Assembly (NCBI RefSeq): GCF_900177415.1
Contig: NZ_FXAF01000006.1
Location: 210,001 to 274,000 of the forward strand
Reading direction: 5' to 3'
Source: Xaviernesmea oryzae
Lineage (GTDB): Bacteria > Pseudomonadota > Alphaproteobacteria > Rhizobiales > Rhizobiaceae
Length of the DNA stretch: 64,000 nt
Of the stretch, positions 30,534-40,053 are shown piece after piece (positions within the stretch are counted from its first letter, which is position 1; each line of letters begins with the position of its first letter). The position numbers and the translations under genes were made by a program. Below the pieces are notes generated by a model. That model saw nothing but the letters and a program-made list of their open reading frames with translations. It did not search any database and was not told the origin of the DNA.

Positions 30534-31607
30534 ATGAGCGAGATGTCGAGAAACATGCCTAGATACAATACTGCTGGCGCGATCGACTGCGACGTGCATC
30601 CGCCGACACCCCGTCGAGCGGACCTGCTTCCCTATCTCGACGATTATTGGCAGGAGATCGTCACCTCCCGCGAAGTCGATGTCCTGGAGCTGATGGGCTA
30701 TCCCGAACGCACGCGTCCCTCCATGCGGCCCGACTGGGCCTGGAGTGGCGATCCGCTGGCGCAGATGCAGAAGAACCTGCTCGATCCGCTCGGCCTCGAA
30801 CACGCCATCCTCAACGTGGTTTCCGGCGCGCACGCCCTGTTCGACCCCTACCTCGCAGCCGCGATCTGCCGCGCCACCAACGACTGGCTCGCCGACAAAT
30901 GGCTCGACCGCGATCCCCGGCTAAGGGCTTCCATGCTGGTGCCGTTCCAGAATGTCGATGCGGCCGTGGAGGAGATTGAACGCCGGGCGGAAGACAAGCG
31001 CTTCGTGCAGATCCTGACGCTTGCCATGACCGAACTGCCGCTCGGCCGCCGTACCTATTGGCCGATCTACGAGGCGGCCGAGAGGCACGGGCTGCCGCTC
31101 GGCATTCACGCCGGATCGAATTTCCGCAACGCACCGAGCCATAGCGGATTCCATTCCTTCCTGATCGAGGATCACGTCGTGCAGCCGCAGGGCTTTTCCA
31201 CACAGGTCGCGAGCCTCATCGCCGAAGGTGTCTTCGTCAAATATCCGAACCTCAAGGCGGTATTGATCGAATCCGGCGTCACCTGGGTGCCGGCGCTGAT
31301 GTGGCGCATGAGCAAGGACTGGAAGGGCACGCGCATCGAGGTGCCCTGGGTCAAGGACGCCCCTGCCGACATCATCCGCAGGCATGTCCGCATGACGTCG
31401 CAGCCCTTCGACGGGCCGGACGATGTCGAAGACGTCGCCAAAACGCTCGATCACCTGCTCAGCGATGATATGCTGCTCTTCTCCTCGGATTACCCACACT
31501 GGCATTTCGAGGGACTTGAGACGCTGCCGGAGGGCTTTCCGGAAGCGAGGCTCGGCAAGATTCTTCGCGACAACGTGCTTGCCACATATCCGAGGCTTGG
31601 AGGCTGA
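30534..31607 (+). CDS. Amidohydrolase family 2 protein (first of a tandem pair)
   Basis: A 357-residue metal-dependent hydrolase or decarboxylase of the Amidohydro_2 (TIM-barrel) family, related to ACMSD and aromatic acid decarboxylases. The metal-site start reads DCDVHPPTP (D18, D20, H22), a mid-barrel His lies in LGIHAGSNF, and the final acidic residue is in FSSDYPHWHFE. No signal peptide. It is followed one base later by a paralogue with the same layout. Ring-derived acids or lactones are plausible substrates, but the sequence does not decide. Confidence 0.87.
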   Translation: MSEMSRNMPRYNTAGAIDCDVHPPTPRRADLLPYLDDYWQEIVTSREVDVLELMGYPERTRPSMRPDWAWSGDPLAQMQKNLLDPLGLEHAILNVVSGAHALFDPYLAAAICRATNDWLADKWLDRDPRLRASMLVPFQNVDAAVEEIERRAEDKRFVQILTLAMTELPLGRRTYWPIYEAAERHGLPLGIHAGSNFRNAPSHSGFHSFLIEDHVVQPQGFSTQVASLIAEGVFVKYPNLKAVLIESGVTWVPALMWRMSKDWKGTRIEVPWVKDAPADIIRRHVRMTSQPFDGPDDVEDVAKTLDHLLSDDMLLFSSDYPHWHFEGLETLPEGFPEARLGKILRDNVLATYPRLGG

Positions 31608-31608
31608 C

Positions 31609-32712
31609 ATGGAAACTCCCGTACTCGAACGTAGCCAGGAAAAGGCCCAGACGCAGGGCGTGGTGGATTGCGACGTGCATCCGGCCTTTTCAAGGCCCGA
31701 CCAGTTGCTGGATTATCTTCCCGAACGCTGGAAGAGCCATGTGCGCGATTATGCCATCCGCTCGGCGAACCCGCTCTACGGCACGCTGCCCTATCCGCGC
31801 ATGACGCCCGGAAACGGCATGCGCCGCGATTCCTGGCCGCCGAATGGCGGCCCGCCGGCGTCCGACCTTGATTTCCTGCGGGAACAACTGCTCGACCAGT
31901 GCAATATCGATTACGGCATCCTCCAGCCGCTTGCAGCGGGCAGCATGGCCTTCAACCAGGAACTCGGCGCAGCGCTCTGCGCGGCCTTGAACGATTGGCA
32001 GATCGACAAATGGGCGGGGCCGGAGCCGCGCCTGAAGGCCTCCATCTGCATTTCCCAGGAAGACGCGAAGGAATCGGTCGCCGAGATCGACCGGCGCGTC
32101 ACCGACCGTCGCTTCGCCCAGATTGCCATGCCGCCGCGCACGATGGAGCCCTGCGGCCGTCGCCGCTACTGGCCGATCTACGAGGCAGCCGAACATTACG
32201 GCTTGCCGATCGGGCTGCATACCAGCGCCTTCGGCTACCGCGCGAACACGCCGTCCGGCTGGACCTCCTTCTATCTGGAGGAGCACTACGCCGCCTCCAA
32301 CAGCCTCCAGACCGTGCTGACGAGCATGATTCTCGAAGGCGTGTTCGAGCAGTTCCCGAAGCTGAAGATCGTGCTCGTCGAGGGTGGTTTTTCATGGCTG
32401 CCGTCGCTGGTATGGCGTCTCGACCGCGAATGGAAGCGCATGAAGAGCGAGGTGCCGCATGTGAAGCGCAAGCCTTCGGAATATGTGCGCGAGAACTTCT
32501 GGTATACCACCCAGCCGATCGAGGAACCGGAAAACAACCGGCATCTTCTCGATATCCTGCGCTGGATCGGCACGGACCGGCTGATGTTCTCGACCGATTA
32601 CCCGCATTGGGATTTCGACGATCCGCGCTATGCCTTCAAGGTGCCCCTGATGCCGGTCGAGCGCGCCGCGATCTTCCGCGACAATGCGGTTGCCTTGTTC
32701 GGTCTCCAGTGA
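31609..32712 (+). CDS. Amidohydrolase family 2 protein (second of the pair)
   Basis: A 367-residue paralogue of the preceding gene: DCDVHPAFS (D20, D22, H24), IGLHTSAFGYR mid-barrel and FSTDYPHWDFDD near the end. The start at 31609 is one base after the previous stop, with TTGGAGG as RBS. The pair may be a heteromeric enzyme or handle successive intermediates. The transcript may run on to the chromate transporter 95 bp downstream. Confidence 0.87.
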   Translation: METPVLERSQEKAQTQGVVDCDVHPAFSRPDQLLDYLPERWKSHVRDYAIRSANPLYGTLPYPRMTPGNGMRRDSWPPNGGPPASDLDFLREQLLDQCNIDYGILQPLAAGSMAFNQELGAALCAALNDWQIDKWAGPEPRLKASICISQEDAKESVAEIDRRVTDRRFAQIAMPPRTMEPCGRRRYWPIYEAAEHYGLPIGLHTSAFGYRANTPSGWTSFYLEEHYAASNSLQTVLTSMILEGVFEQFPKLKIVLVEGGFSWLPSLVWRLDREWKRMKSEVPHVKRKPSEYVRENFWYTTQPIEEPENNRHLLDILRWIGTDRLMFSTDYPHWDFDDPRYAFKVPLMPVERAAIFRDNAVALFGLQ

Positions 32713-32807
32713 GCAATGCTGAAAGACGTTGTGCTGAGGTTGCAGGCTCGGTTTTTTGAACTTAGTTTCCCGCCTGGCATCTGGCCTAGGCGTAAGGGAG
32801 CTGTTTC

Positions 32808-34037
32808 GTGAAGTCTTCGTTGGCAGCAGCTCCTGAGGTCACGGGCGACGATGCGCGCGGTACGCCCGGCGAGGTTCTCCGCGCCTTTCTGAAGCTCGGG
32901 CTAACCTCCTTCGGCGGCCCGATCGCCCATCTCGGCTATTTTCGCGACGAGCTTGTGGTGCGCCGCAAGTGGATCGACGAAGCCGGTTATGCGGATCTCG
33001 TGGCGTTGTGCCAGTTCCTGCCGGGGCCAGCCTCCAGCAAGGTCGGCTTCGCGCTCGGCCTCCTTCGCGGCGGACCATTGGGCGCGCTCGCCGCGTGGTC
33101 CGCCTTCACCTTGCCTTCGGCGATCCTTCTGGTCGTCTTCGCCTATGCCGCCACCGTCTTCAGCGGACCTGTCGGGTCGGGGCTGCTGCATGGCCTCAAG
33201 GTGGTCGCCGTGGCCGTCGTCGCACAGGCCGTCTGGGGCATGGCGCGCACTTTGGCGCCCGATCGGGAACGGGCCGGCATCGCTTTGGCGGCGGTGCTGA
33301 TCGTCGTATTCGCGGCTGGCGCCGTAGGTCAGGTCGCGGCGATCGTCGTTGGCGGCCTCGCAGGGCTGCTGTTTTGCCGCAATGGCCTGGCAGCCGGTGC
33401 CAATCACCTGTCCTTTCGCGTGTCCCGCCGCGTCGGCGTCTTTTGCCTCGCCGCCTTCTTCCTGCTCCTGTTCCTGCTTCCGGTCGCCGCCGCCGCCAGC
33501 GGCTCGCAGGGGCTGTCGCTGGTGGACGCCTTCTATCGTGCGGGCTCGCTGGTATTCGGCGGCGGGCACGTGGTGCTGCCCATGCTGCAGGCCGAAGTCG
33601 TCAATCCGGGGTGGATCGCGGATGACGCCTTTCTGGCGGGTTACGGCGCCGCTCAGGCGGTGCCAGGCCCCTTGTTCACCTTCGCCGCCTATCTCGGGGC
33701 GGTGATGGGACCGGCACCGAACGGCATTCCGGGGGCGATGATCTGCCTCGTCGCGATCTTTGCACCGGGCTTCCTGCTGCTGGTCGGCACCTTGCCGTTT
33801 TGGGACCGTTTCCGCAGGCGTCCTCTTGCCCAGGCCGCGATGCGCGGCACCAATGCCGCCGTGGTCGGGATTCTCGGCGCGGCGCTCTACAGCCCGGTGT
33901 GGACAAGCGCGATCCTGCGCCCCCATGATTTCGCCCTGTCACTGACAGGATTCATCCTGCTCACCGTCTGGAAAGCGCCGCCATGGATCGTGGTTGTCGT
34001 GATGGCGGCGGGAGGGATTGGCCTGGCTTTCATCTGA
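32808..34037 (+). CDS. chrA: Chromate transporter, ChrA family
   Basis: A 409-residue membrane protein with two homologous halves of the CHR family. The first half has FLKLGLTSFGGPIAHLGYF, QFLPGPASSKVGFALG and LRGGPLGALAAW; the second has SLVFGGGHVVLPMLQAEVV and AQAVPGPLFTFAAYLGAVMG. Such proteins export chromate with proton motive force, though substrates of many members are untested. The start is GTG 32808 with AGGGAG 7 nt upstream. It has no obvious tie to the catabolic genes before it. Confidence 0.92.
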   Translation: MKSSLAAAPEVTGDDARGTPGEVLRAFLKLGLTSFGGPIAHLGYFRDELVVRRKWIDEAGYADLVALCQFLPGPASSKVGFALGLLRGGPLGALAAWSAFTLPSAILLVVFAYAATVFSGPVGSGLLHGLKVVAVAVVAQAVWGMARTLAPDRERAGIALAAVLIVVFAAGAVGQVAAIVVGGLAGLLFCRNGLAAGANHLSFRVSRRVGVFCLAAFFLLLFLLPVAAAASGSQGLSLVDAFYRAGSLVFGGGHVVLPMLQAEVVNPGWIADDAFLAGYGAAQAVPGPLFTFAAYLGAVMGPAPNGIPGAMICLVAIFAPGFLLLVGTLPFWDRFRRRPLAQAAMRGTNAAVVGILGAALYSPVWTSAILRPHDFALSLTGFILLTVWKAPPWIVVVVMAAGGIGLAFI

Positions 34038-34044
34038 CCGTATC

Positions 34045-34059
34045 GCCTGCCGCGCAGGC
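34045..34059. terminator. Short hairpin between convergent genes
   Basis: GCCTGC-CGC-GCAGGC forms a compact 6-bp hairpin in the 33-bp gap between chrA and the DHDPS-family gene. No T-run is visible, so its role as a terminator is uncertain. Confidence 0.3.
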
Positions 34060-34070
34060 TGACGCGCGGG

Positions 34071-34952
34071 TCAGAGGCGATCGAAGCGGCGGAGGACTTC
34101 TCTGATTTGCTCGTCCTGCTCGTCATTCGGCAGCAGCGCCGGTTGCCGGCTGGCGCCGACCGAAGAGTCCTGAAGATAGAGCGAGCGCTTCACCATCGCG
34201 GGCGCGAAACCGAGTGCATAGAGGTCCTTGCGGAAGGCGGAATAGATCGCCTGCTGCCGTTCCGCTTCGAGAATATCGCCTGCGTTGAATGCGTTCACGA
34301 TGCCCGCCAGAACGTCGGGCATCGCGTTGCCGAGACCCGAGATGCAGCCGGCCGCCCCGTTCTGCAGGGCCCATAGGACGAGATGGTCCGGTCCCGAATA
34401 GACTTCGAATCCCCGCACATCCTTTGCCACCTCCAGATATGCCTCGAGTGTGCCCTGGGCTCCGCCGGAATCCTTGATGCCGGCGATGTTGCCATGGCCC
34501 GCGAGCTTCCTTGCCGTTTCAGGCTCTATATGGTTCTGGGTCCGGGCTGGAATGTCATAGAGATAGACAGGCGATTTCACCGCGTCGGCGACAGTCGAGA
34601 AATGGCGCACGAGGCCGTCCTGGGTGCAGGCGATGAAGAACGGCGTGATCACGGCAATGCCCTCCACCCCGATCCGGTCGAACTCCCTGGCGAGTTTCAG
34701 CGTCTCGAAGGTCGCGGGCATGCCGGCATTGACGATCACCTTCACCCGGCCGGCCACTTCGTCGACCACCTCTTCGGTGAGCCTCACCTTTTCCTCGAAG
34801 GTGAGAGCGGTGAAATCCCCGTTCGTGCCCGCACACATGATGTTGTTGCCGGCCGCAACCTGGCGCCGCACCTGCGCTCGCGTGGCTTCGTAATTGATGG
34901 TCTCGTCCTCATTGAAGCAGGTCACGAGGGCGACGAAAGCGTGCTTGGGCAT
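34071..34952 (-). CDS. Dihydrodipicolinate synthase/N-acetylneuraminate lyase family protein (A)
   Basis: A 293-residue class I aldolase-type enzyme. The Schiff-base lysine is K160 in AGIKDSGG, the partner tyrosine is Y132 in YLYDIPART, and the oxo-acid binding loop is GTNGD (42-46), slightly unusual against the common GTTGE or GSTGE. It is the last gene of the 40.2-34.1 kb importer operon and convergent with chrA. Because neighbours include a sialidase-like gene and acid-sugar enzymes, cleavage of a 2-keto-3-deoxy acid or sialic acid is more likely than lysine biosynthesis. Confidence 0.9.
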   Translation of the reverse strand: MPKHAFVALVTCFNEDETINYEATRAQVRRQVAAGNNIMCAGTNGDFTALTFEEKVRLTEEVVDEVAGRVKVIVNAGMPATFETLKLAREFDRIGVEGIAVITPFFIACTQDGLVRHFSTVADAVKSPVYLYDIPARTQNHIEPETARKLAGHGNIAGIKDSGGAQGTLEAYLEVAKDVRGFEVYSGPDHLVLWALQNGAAGCISGLGNAMPDVLAGIVNAFNAGDILEAERQQAIYSAFRKDLYALGFAPAMVKRSLYLQDSSVGASRQPALLPNDEQDEQIREVLRRFDRL

Positions 34953-34982
34953 CGAAAACTCCGACTTGATTTGTGAGACGCC

Positions 34983-36602
34983 TTACGAGGCGTGTTCCAT
35001 CCGGGCGGCGCGAAGGGCCGCCTGCACGTCCGGATCCGGATCGAGACTCGCGGCAAGAAGGGCGCGCGTATACTCCTGCTGCGGTGCCTCGAAGACCTCG
35101 CGGACCGTGCCGAGTTCCACGACCTCGCCCTTCTGCATGACCATGACGTGATCGGCGAAGTCGCGAACCACCGGCAGGTCGTGTGCGATGAAGATGAAGG
35201 CGATGCCCATCTCCTTGCGCAGCCTGTCGAGCAGCGCGATCACCTGGGCCTGGATCGACACGTCGAGCGCCGAGACGGCTTCGTCGCAAACGATGAGCTG
35301 CGGTTCGAGCGCCAAGGCCCGGGCAATGGCGATGCGCTGGCGCTGGCCGCCCGAGAACTGGTGCGGATATCGCTTCATGTGGTCCGGGCTCAATCCCACC
35401 TGGACCAGAAGCTCTGCAACCTTCTCGCGCCATTTGGGGCGGGGAAGGATATCCGGATGGATGACCCACGCTTCGGAGATCAGCTGGTAGACCGTCATGC
35501 GCGGATTGAGCGACTGCGTCGGATCCTGGAACACCATCTGCAGGTCGCGCCGAAGCTTGTAGAGTTCGGCGGGCGCCAGCGTGAACAGGTCCCGCCCTTT
35601 CCACAGGGCGCTGCCGCCGTCGGGTTCGTCGAGGCGGAGGAGAATGCGCGCCAGCGTCGATTTGCCCGATCCGCTCTCGCCGACCACGGCGAGGGTCTCT
35701 CCCGGCATCAGATCGAAGGATATGCCCTTCAGGGCCTGGAAGCCGCCATAGGCCTTTCTGACGTCCCGGACCGACAGCGCCGGCTCGCCTTTGGAATGCG
35801 GCTCATGCATCTCCCCCTTGCCGGGCGCGGCGGCGATGAGTTTGCGTGTGTAGGGATGCTGGGGGCTCTTGTAGACCTCGCGGACGGTGCCGCTTTCGAC
35901 CAGCGCGCCCTTTTCCATGACGACGACGCGGTCGGCGATCTCGGTGACGACGCCGAGATCATGCGTGATGATGATCACCGCCATGCCGGTCTCCCGCTGC
36001 AATTCCTTGAGCAGCGCCAGCACTTCCGCCTGAACGGTCACATCGAGCGCCGTCGTCGGCTCGTCGGCGATGAGCAGGTCCGGCCGCAGCGCGAGCGCCA
36101 TGGCGATCATGATGCGCTGCCGCTGTCCGCCGGAGAACTGGTGCGGGTATTTCTTCAACGCATGTTCGGGATCGGGGATCCCGACGCGGGTCACCAGGCG
36201 CAAGGCCTCCGTTTGCGCCTCTGCCGAGGACTTGCCGTGCGCCGTCAGGGTCTCCCGTATCTGCCAGCCGACCGTATAGACGGGATTGAGGTGGCTGAGC
36301 GGATCCTGGAAAATCATGGCGATCCGCTTGCCGTTGATCTGGCGGCGCTGTTCGGCGCTCATCCTCAGGAGATCCGCACCGTCGAGCAGGATTTCGCCCG
36401 AGCTGATGCGCCCCGGCGGCATGTCGATCAGGTTCATGATCGCGGAGGACGATACGGACTTGCCCGATCCGCTCTCGCCGAGAATGGCCAGCGTTTCGCC
36501 GCGGTCGACATGATAGGAGATGCTGTCGACCGCCTTCACCGTGCCCATGGCGGTATGGAACTCGACCGAGAGGTTGCGGACTTCGAGAAGGTGATCAGCC
36601 AT
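34983..36602 (-). CDS. Peptide-type ABC transporter, fused double ATP-binding protein
   Basis: A 539-residue protein carrying both ATPase domains in one chain, as in GsiA. Domain 1 (about 1-260) has [19 protein letters not shown] and [12 protein letters not shown]; domain 2 (about 280-539) has [19 protein letters not shown] and LIVCDEAVSALD. The short linker lacks an extended oligopeptide-type Cys motif. It overlaps the upstream permease by 8 nt and the DHDPS-family gene follows after 30 nt. In the 21-kb importer the two ATPases are separate genes. Confidence 0.94.
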   Translation of the reverse strand: MADHLLEVRNLSVEFHTAMGTVKAVDSISYHVDRGETLAILGESGSGKSVSSSAIMNLIDMPPGRISSGEILLDGADLLRMSAEQRRQINGKRIAMIFQDPLSHLNPVYTVGWQIRETLTAHGKSSAEAQTEALRLVTRVGIPDPEHALKKYPHQFSGGQRQRIMIAMALALRPDLLIADEPTTALDVTVQAEVLALLKELQRETGMAVIIITHDLGVVTEIADRVVVMEKGALVESGTVREVYKSPQHPYTRKLIAAAPGKGEMHEPHSKGEPALSVRDVRKAYGGFQALKGISFDLMPGETLAVVGESGSGKSTLARILLRLDEPDGGSALWKGRDLFTLAPAELYKLRRDLQMVFQDPTQSLNPRMTVYQLISEAWVIHPDILPRPKWREKVAELLVQVGLSPDHMKRYPHQFSGGQRQRIAIARALALEPQLIVCDEAVSALDVSIQAQVIALLDRLRKEMGIAFIFIAHDLPVVRDFADHVMVMQKGEVVELGTVREVFEAPQQEYTRALLAASLDPDPDVQAALRAARMEHAS

Positions 36603-37518
36603 TGGTGCTCCCCCTCATTTCGAGCCGCCAGCGCTGCACCGGATCGAAGGCGATGCGCATCCAGTTCGACAACAGGTTCAACGACATGGTCGTCAATATG
36701 ATCGCAAGCCCGGGCCAGAAGGAGAGCCACCAGGCATTGGTGAGATACTGCCGTCCCTGCGAAATCATGAGGCCCCAGGTGATCTCCGGCGGCTGGATGC
36801 CGATGCCGAGGAAGGAGAGGGCGCTTTCGGCCAGCATCACATAGGCGAAGTCGAGGGTCGCCAGCGTGGTGAGAGTCGGGAAGACGACCGGAAGGATGTG
36901 GCGGAACAGGATGCGCTTGCTCGATGCACCCATGACGCGGGCAGCCTGCACGAACATCCGTTCCCGGATTTCGAGCACTTCCGCCCGAGTCGTGCGCAGA
37001 TAGACGGGAATGCGGGTGATTGCCAGAACGAGCATCAGGTTCAGGATCGACGAGCCGAGGAGGTAAAGCACGATCACCGCGATCAGCAGCGACGGGAAGG
37101 ACATGATGACGTCCGCCAGCCGCATGATGACCTGGTTGACGCGCGGCGACGAGAATCCGGCGATCAGTCCCAGCACCGTTCCGACCACCGCGGAAATGAC
37201 CACCGCACCGGCCGCCACCATCAGCGTGTTCTGGGTCGCGACGATGATGCGCGCCAGCAGGGGACGCCCCAGGGCATCAGCGCCCATCCACCAGATCCAT
37301 CCGCGTTCCCAGTCGAAAGGCGGGAGGTTTCGGCCGCGCAGGTTCTGCTTGATGGCGATGTCGCCGAACCAGCTTGGTCCGACGATGGCGAGCAGGATCA
37401 TCACGATCAGGAAGATCGCGGCGCAGAACGCGAACTTGTCCGCCAAGAGCATGCGTCCGAACCGGCGGATGACGCCGGGTTCCTCTGCGATCGGAGATTC
37501 CGTGGTATGTGCCGTCAT
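36595..37518 (-). CDS. Peptide-type ABC transporter, permease (DppC-like)
   Basis: A 307-residue inner-membrane permease. The ATG at 37518 is preceded by GAGGAGGCG; an upstream in-frame codon overlaps the partner gene. The DppC pattern WWMGADALGRPLLARIIVAT follows span 1, and the EAA loop is FVQAARVMGASSKRILFRHI. A long loop with WERGWIWW precedes that motif, slightly longer than in many relatives. Confidence 0.93.
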   Translation of the reverse strand: MTAHTTESPIAEEPGVIRRFGRMLLADKFAFCAAIFLIVMILLAIVGPSWFGDIAIKQNLRGRNLPPFDWERGWIWWMGADALGRPLLARIIVATQNTLMVAAGAVVISAVVGTVLGLIAGFSSPRVNQVIMRLADVIMSFPSLLIAVIVLYLLGSSILNLMLVLAITRIPVYLRTTRAEVLEIRERMFVQAARVMGASSKRILFRHILPVVFPTLTTLATLDFAYVMLAESALSFLGIGIQPPEITWGLMISQGRQYLTNAWWLSFWPGLAIILTTMSLNLLSNWMRIAFDPVQRWRLEMRGSTNG

Positions 37519-37528
37519 GATCGCCTCC

Positions 37529-38443
37529 TCAATGCCGGATGCGCGGGTCGAGAAGCGCATAGGCGATGTCGATCAGCAGGTTCATGAGGAAGATCGCCAG
37601 CGCCGTGACCAGAATGGCTGCGAGTACGACGTTGAAGTCCCGCTGCAGGATGGAATCGATCATCAGCTTGCCGACGCCCGGAAAGCCGAAGATGGTTTCG
37701 ATGACCACCGCGCCGTTGAGGAGGCTTGCCGCCTGGTCGCCGATGACGGTGATGACCGGCAGCATGGCGTTCCGCAGGGCATGGATGAAGATGATCGGTC
37801 CGGATCTGATCCCCTTGGCGCGCGCGGTTTTCACATAGGCCGAGGAGAGCGCGGTGATCATCGAGCCGCGCACGACCTGGACGATGATGCCGAAGGGGCG
37901 GATGAACAGCACGCAGATCGGCAGGATCCAGTGCAGCAGCGTTCCGGTGCCGGAGGTCGGTAGCCAGGCAAGCTGCACCGAGAAGATCACGATGGCGACG
38001 ATGGCCAGCCAGAAGTCGGGTACCGAGGCGCCGATCAGCGACAGGATGGACGACAGGCGGTCGAAGAAGCCGCCGGCTCTAAATGCGGCGAGCGATCCGA
38101 CGACGATCGCGGCGCCCGCCACCAGCGACATGGTGATGGAGGCGAGCCACAGCGTCCAGGTGAAAGCCTCGGTCACCACGTCGAGGGCCGGACGGGCCTT
38201 TCTCAGCGACTGGCCGAGGTCGCCGGTGAGGACATCCCCGACATAGCGCGTGAACTGGACCATGATCGGATCGTTGAGCCCATGCAGTTCGCGGAACTGC
38301 GCCTTCATTTCCTCGGAGGCCTCGACAGGGAGAAACAGCGACGCCGGGTCGCCTGTCAGCCTCGACAGGAAGAAGACCAGCACGAGCAGCCCTACGAGCG
38401 AGATCAAACTGGCGATGGCGCGTTTGCGTATGAAGCTGAGCAT
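37529..38443 (-). CDS. Peptide-type ABC transporter, permease (DppB-like)
   Basis: A 304-residue permease: first span, then SRLTGDPASLFLPVEASEEM and GLNDPIMVQFTRYVGDV, later the EAA loop YVKTARAKGIRSGPIIFIHA and the end YALLDPRIRH. It lies 10 bp before the DppC-like start and 75 bp after the binding-protein stop, with a hairpin in that gap. Confidence 0.93.
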   Translation of the reverse strand: MLSFIRKRAIASLISLVGLLVLVFFLSRLTGDPASLFLPVEASEEMKAQFRELHGLNDPIMVQFTRYVGDVLTGDLGQSLRKARPALDVVTEAFTWTLWLASITMSLVAGAAIVVGSLAAFRAGGFFDRLSSILSLIGASVPDFWLAIVAIVIFSVQLAWLPTSGTGTLLHWILPICVLFIRPFGIIVQVVRGSMITALSSAYVKTARAKGIRSGPIIFIHALRNAMLPVITVIGDQAASLLNGAVVIETIFGFPGVGKLMIDSILQRDFNVVLAAILVTALAIFLMNLLIDIAYALLDPRIRH

Positions 38444-38462
38444 GAGTCCCTCAAGTGGCTAG

Positions 38463-38484
38463 GGCGGCAGTTTGAGCTGCCGCC
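38463..38484 (-). promoter_or_regulatory. Intercistronic hairpin between binding protein and permease
   Basis: GGCGGCAG (38463-38470) pairs perfectly with CTGCCGCC (38477-38484). In the direction of transcription no U-run follows. Position and form match the hairpins at 4941 and 24833, suggesting higher expression of the binding protein than the channel. Confidence 0.6.
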
Positions 38485-38518
38485 TTGCTTTCGTACGGCG
38501 GTCTCCGCCGGGGATAAA

Positions 38519-40018
38519 TCACTTGATGCCGATCTCTGAGAGCTGGAGCATCGAGTTCGTTGCCATCGTAGGCTTGAAATCGAGCTTCTCGGAGACGCGC
38601 GAGAAGCCTACCATGTGGAAGAGAAGAACGTCCGCGACGACCTCGTCATGCAGATAAGCGATCAGCTCCGACCAGAGCTTGGCCCGTTCGTCGCCGACTG
38701 CCGCCGAAGCGCGCCGGATCAGGTCGTCGACCTTCGGGTCGGAGAAGCCGGACTGCGTGCCCTCCGAAGCATATTTGAAGAACATGGAGAAGGAAGGATC
38801 GCCCTTGGAGTTGTCGTGCATCGCTGCGACGAGCAGCGGGCCGCGGCCTTCCTTGAAGGGCTTCGAATAATAGCCTTCGTGCTCGGCGACTTCCACGAAC
38901 TTCAGATCGACCTTGAATCCGACCTCCTGAAGCTGCGACTGGATCGCTTCCATGATCTCCGTCACATTGGGAAAGTTGGCGGTGCGGGCGATGATGGTGA
39001 TCGGCGTTTCGACCTTCACGCCGTCAGCCTTGGCCTCTTCCAGAAGCTTCTTGGCGCCTTCGGGATCGTAGGGGAACACCTTTACGTCCGGATTCCAGCC
39101 GAGCGTCGGCGGCGGAACGATGGCCGTGGCAAGAAGTGCGCCGTCGGGAACGAGCGTTCCGATGAAGGCTTCACGGTCGATTGCCAGGTTCAGCGCCCGG
39201 CGGACGCGGACGTCGTTCAGCGGCTCGATGTTGTGATCGATGCGCAGGTAGACCGTTTCGCTGTCGAGATAGGAGAAGTCGGTCGCCGGATTGGTGGCAT
39301 CGAGCTGGGAAATCGACGGCGAGATATCGGCCTCGCCCGTCTGGACCATCGCGGCGCGCACGGCCGGGTCGGCCCGGAAGAGGTAGGTCGCCTCCGTGAC
39401 CTGCGGCTTTTGCCCCCAATAGTCGTCGCGCGCCGTGAGCACGATCTGCTGGCCCGGCGTCCAGTTCGTCAGCTTGTAGGGGCCGGTGCCCACGGGCTCG
39501 CGCACGAACTCCAGAGGGGTGCCTTCGGGGACGATCGTCACCAGGGACAGCAGCAGGGGAAGGATCGGCTGTACCGGATCCACGTTGAAATCGATCGTAC
39601 GATCGTCCACCACCTGGGCGTTGACCGTCATGCCGCCGAAGTATCGCCGCGACTCGCAGGCGTTCTTGTCGCTCATGATCCGGTCGAAGCTGTATTTGAC
39701 GTCCTTGGCATCGAAGGCCGTGCCGTCCGAAAAGGTAACGCCCTGGCGCAGGTGGAAGCGCCAACTGCCGTCTGGCTTCTGCTCCCATTTCTCGGCAAGG
39801 CGCGGCATCAGGCCCTTGTCCCCGCGCACATCCAGCTCGGTGAGCGTCTCGCTCACGTTCTGCATGATGACCCGCCCGATGTTCGACCGCGTTGCCATGC
39901 AGGGTTCGAGCAGGTCTGCTTCCTCGGGCAGTACGATCTTGATCGGGCCTGACGCTGCGTAGGCCGGCGATAGCGCCGAGCCCAGAATCAGCGCCGCCAG
40001 CATAATGGTCTTTCTCAT
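38519..40018 (-). CDS. Peptide-type ABC transporter, substrate-binding protein
   Basis: A 499-residue SBP_bac_5 protein with a Sec signal peptide (MRKTIMLAALILGSALSPAYA, residues 1-21). The second of two close ATGs (40018, not 40024) is chosen because GGAGG stands 7 nt ahead of it but almost touches the first. Family features: VTFSDGTAFDAKDVKYSFDR, VGTGPYKLTNW and VRVRRALNLAIDR. It serves the permease and fused-ATPase genes downstream. Presence of the DHDPS gene in the operon suggests an acid-sugar-like or amino-sugar ligand rather than a peptide. Confidence 0.92.
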   Translation of the reverse strand: MRKTIMLAALILGSALSPAYAASGPIKIVLPEEADLLEPCMATRSNIGRVIMQNVSETLTELDVRGDKGLMPRLAEKWEQKPDGSWRFHLRQGVTFSDGTAFDAKDVKYSFDRIMSDKNACESRRYFGGMTVNAQVVDDRTIDFNVDPVQPILPLLLSLVTIVPEGTPLEFVREPVGTGPYKLTNWTPGQQIVLTARDDYWGQKPQVTEATYLFRADPAVRAAMVQTGEADISPSISQLDATNPATDFSYLDSETVYLRIDHNIEPLNDVRVRRALNLAIDREAFIGTLVPDGALLATAIVPPPTLGWNPDVKVFPYDPEGAKKLLEEAKADGVKVETPITIIARTANFPNVTEIMEAIQSQLQEVGFKVDLKFVEVAEHEGYYSKPFKEGRGPLLVAAMHDNSKGDPSFSMFFKYASEGTQSGFSDPKVDDLIRRASAAVGDERAKLWSELIAYLHDEVVADVLLFHMVGFSRVSEKLDFKPTMATNSMLQLSEIGIK

Positions 40019-40053
40019 TTTCATTCCTCCCTCTTTCCCTGGATAATCAGTCG

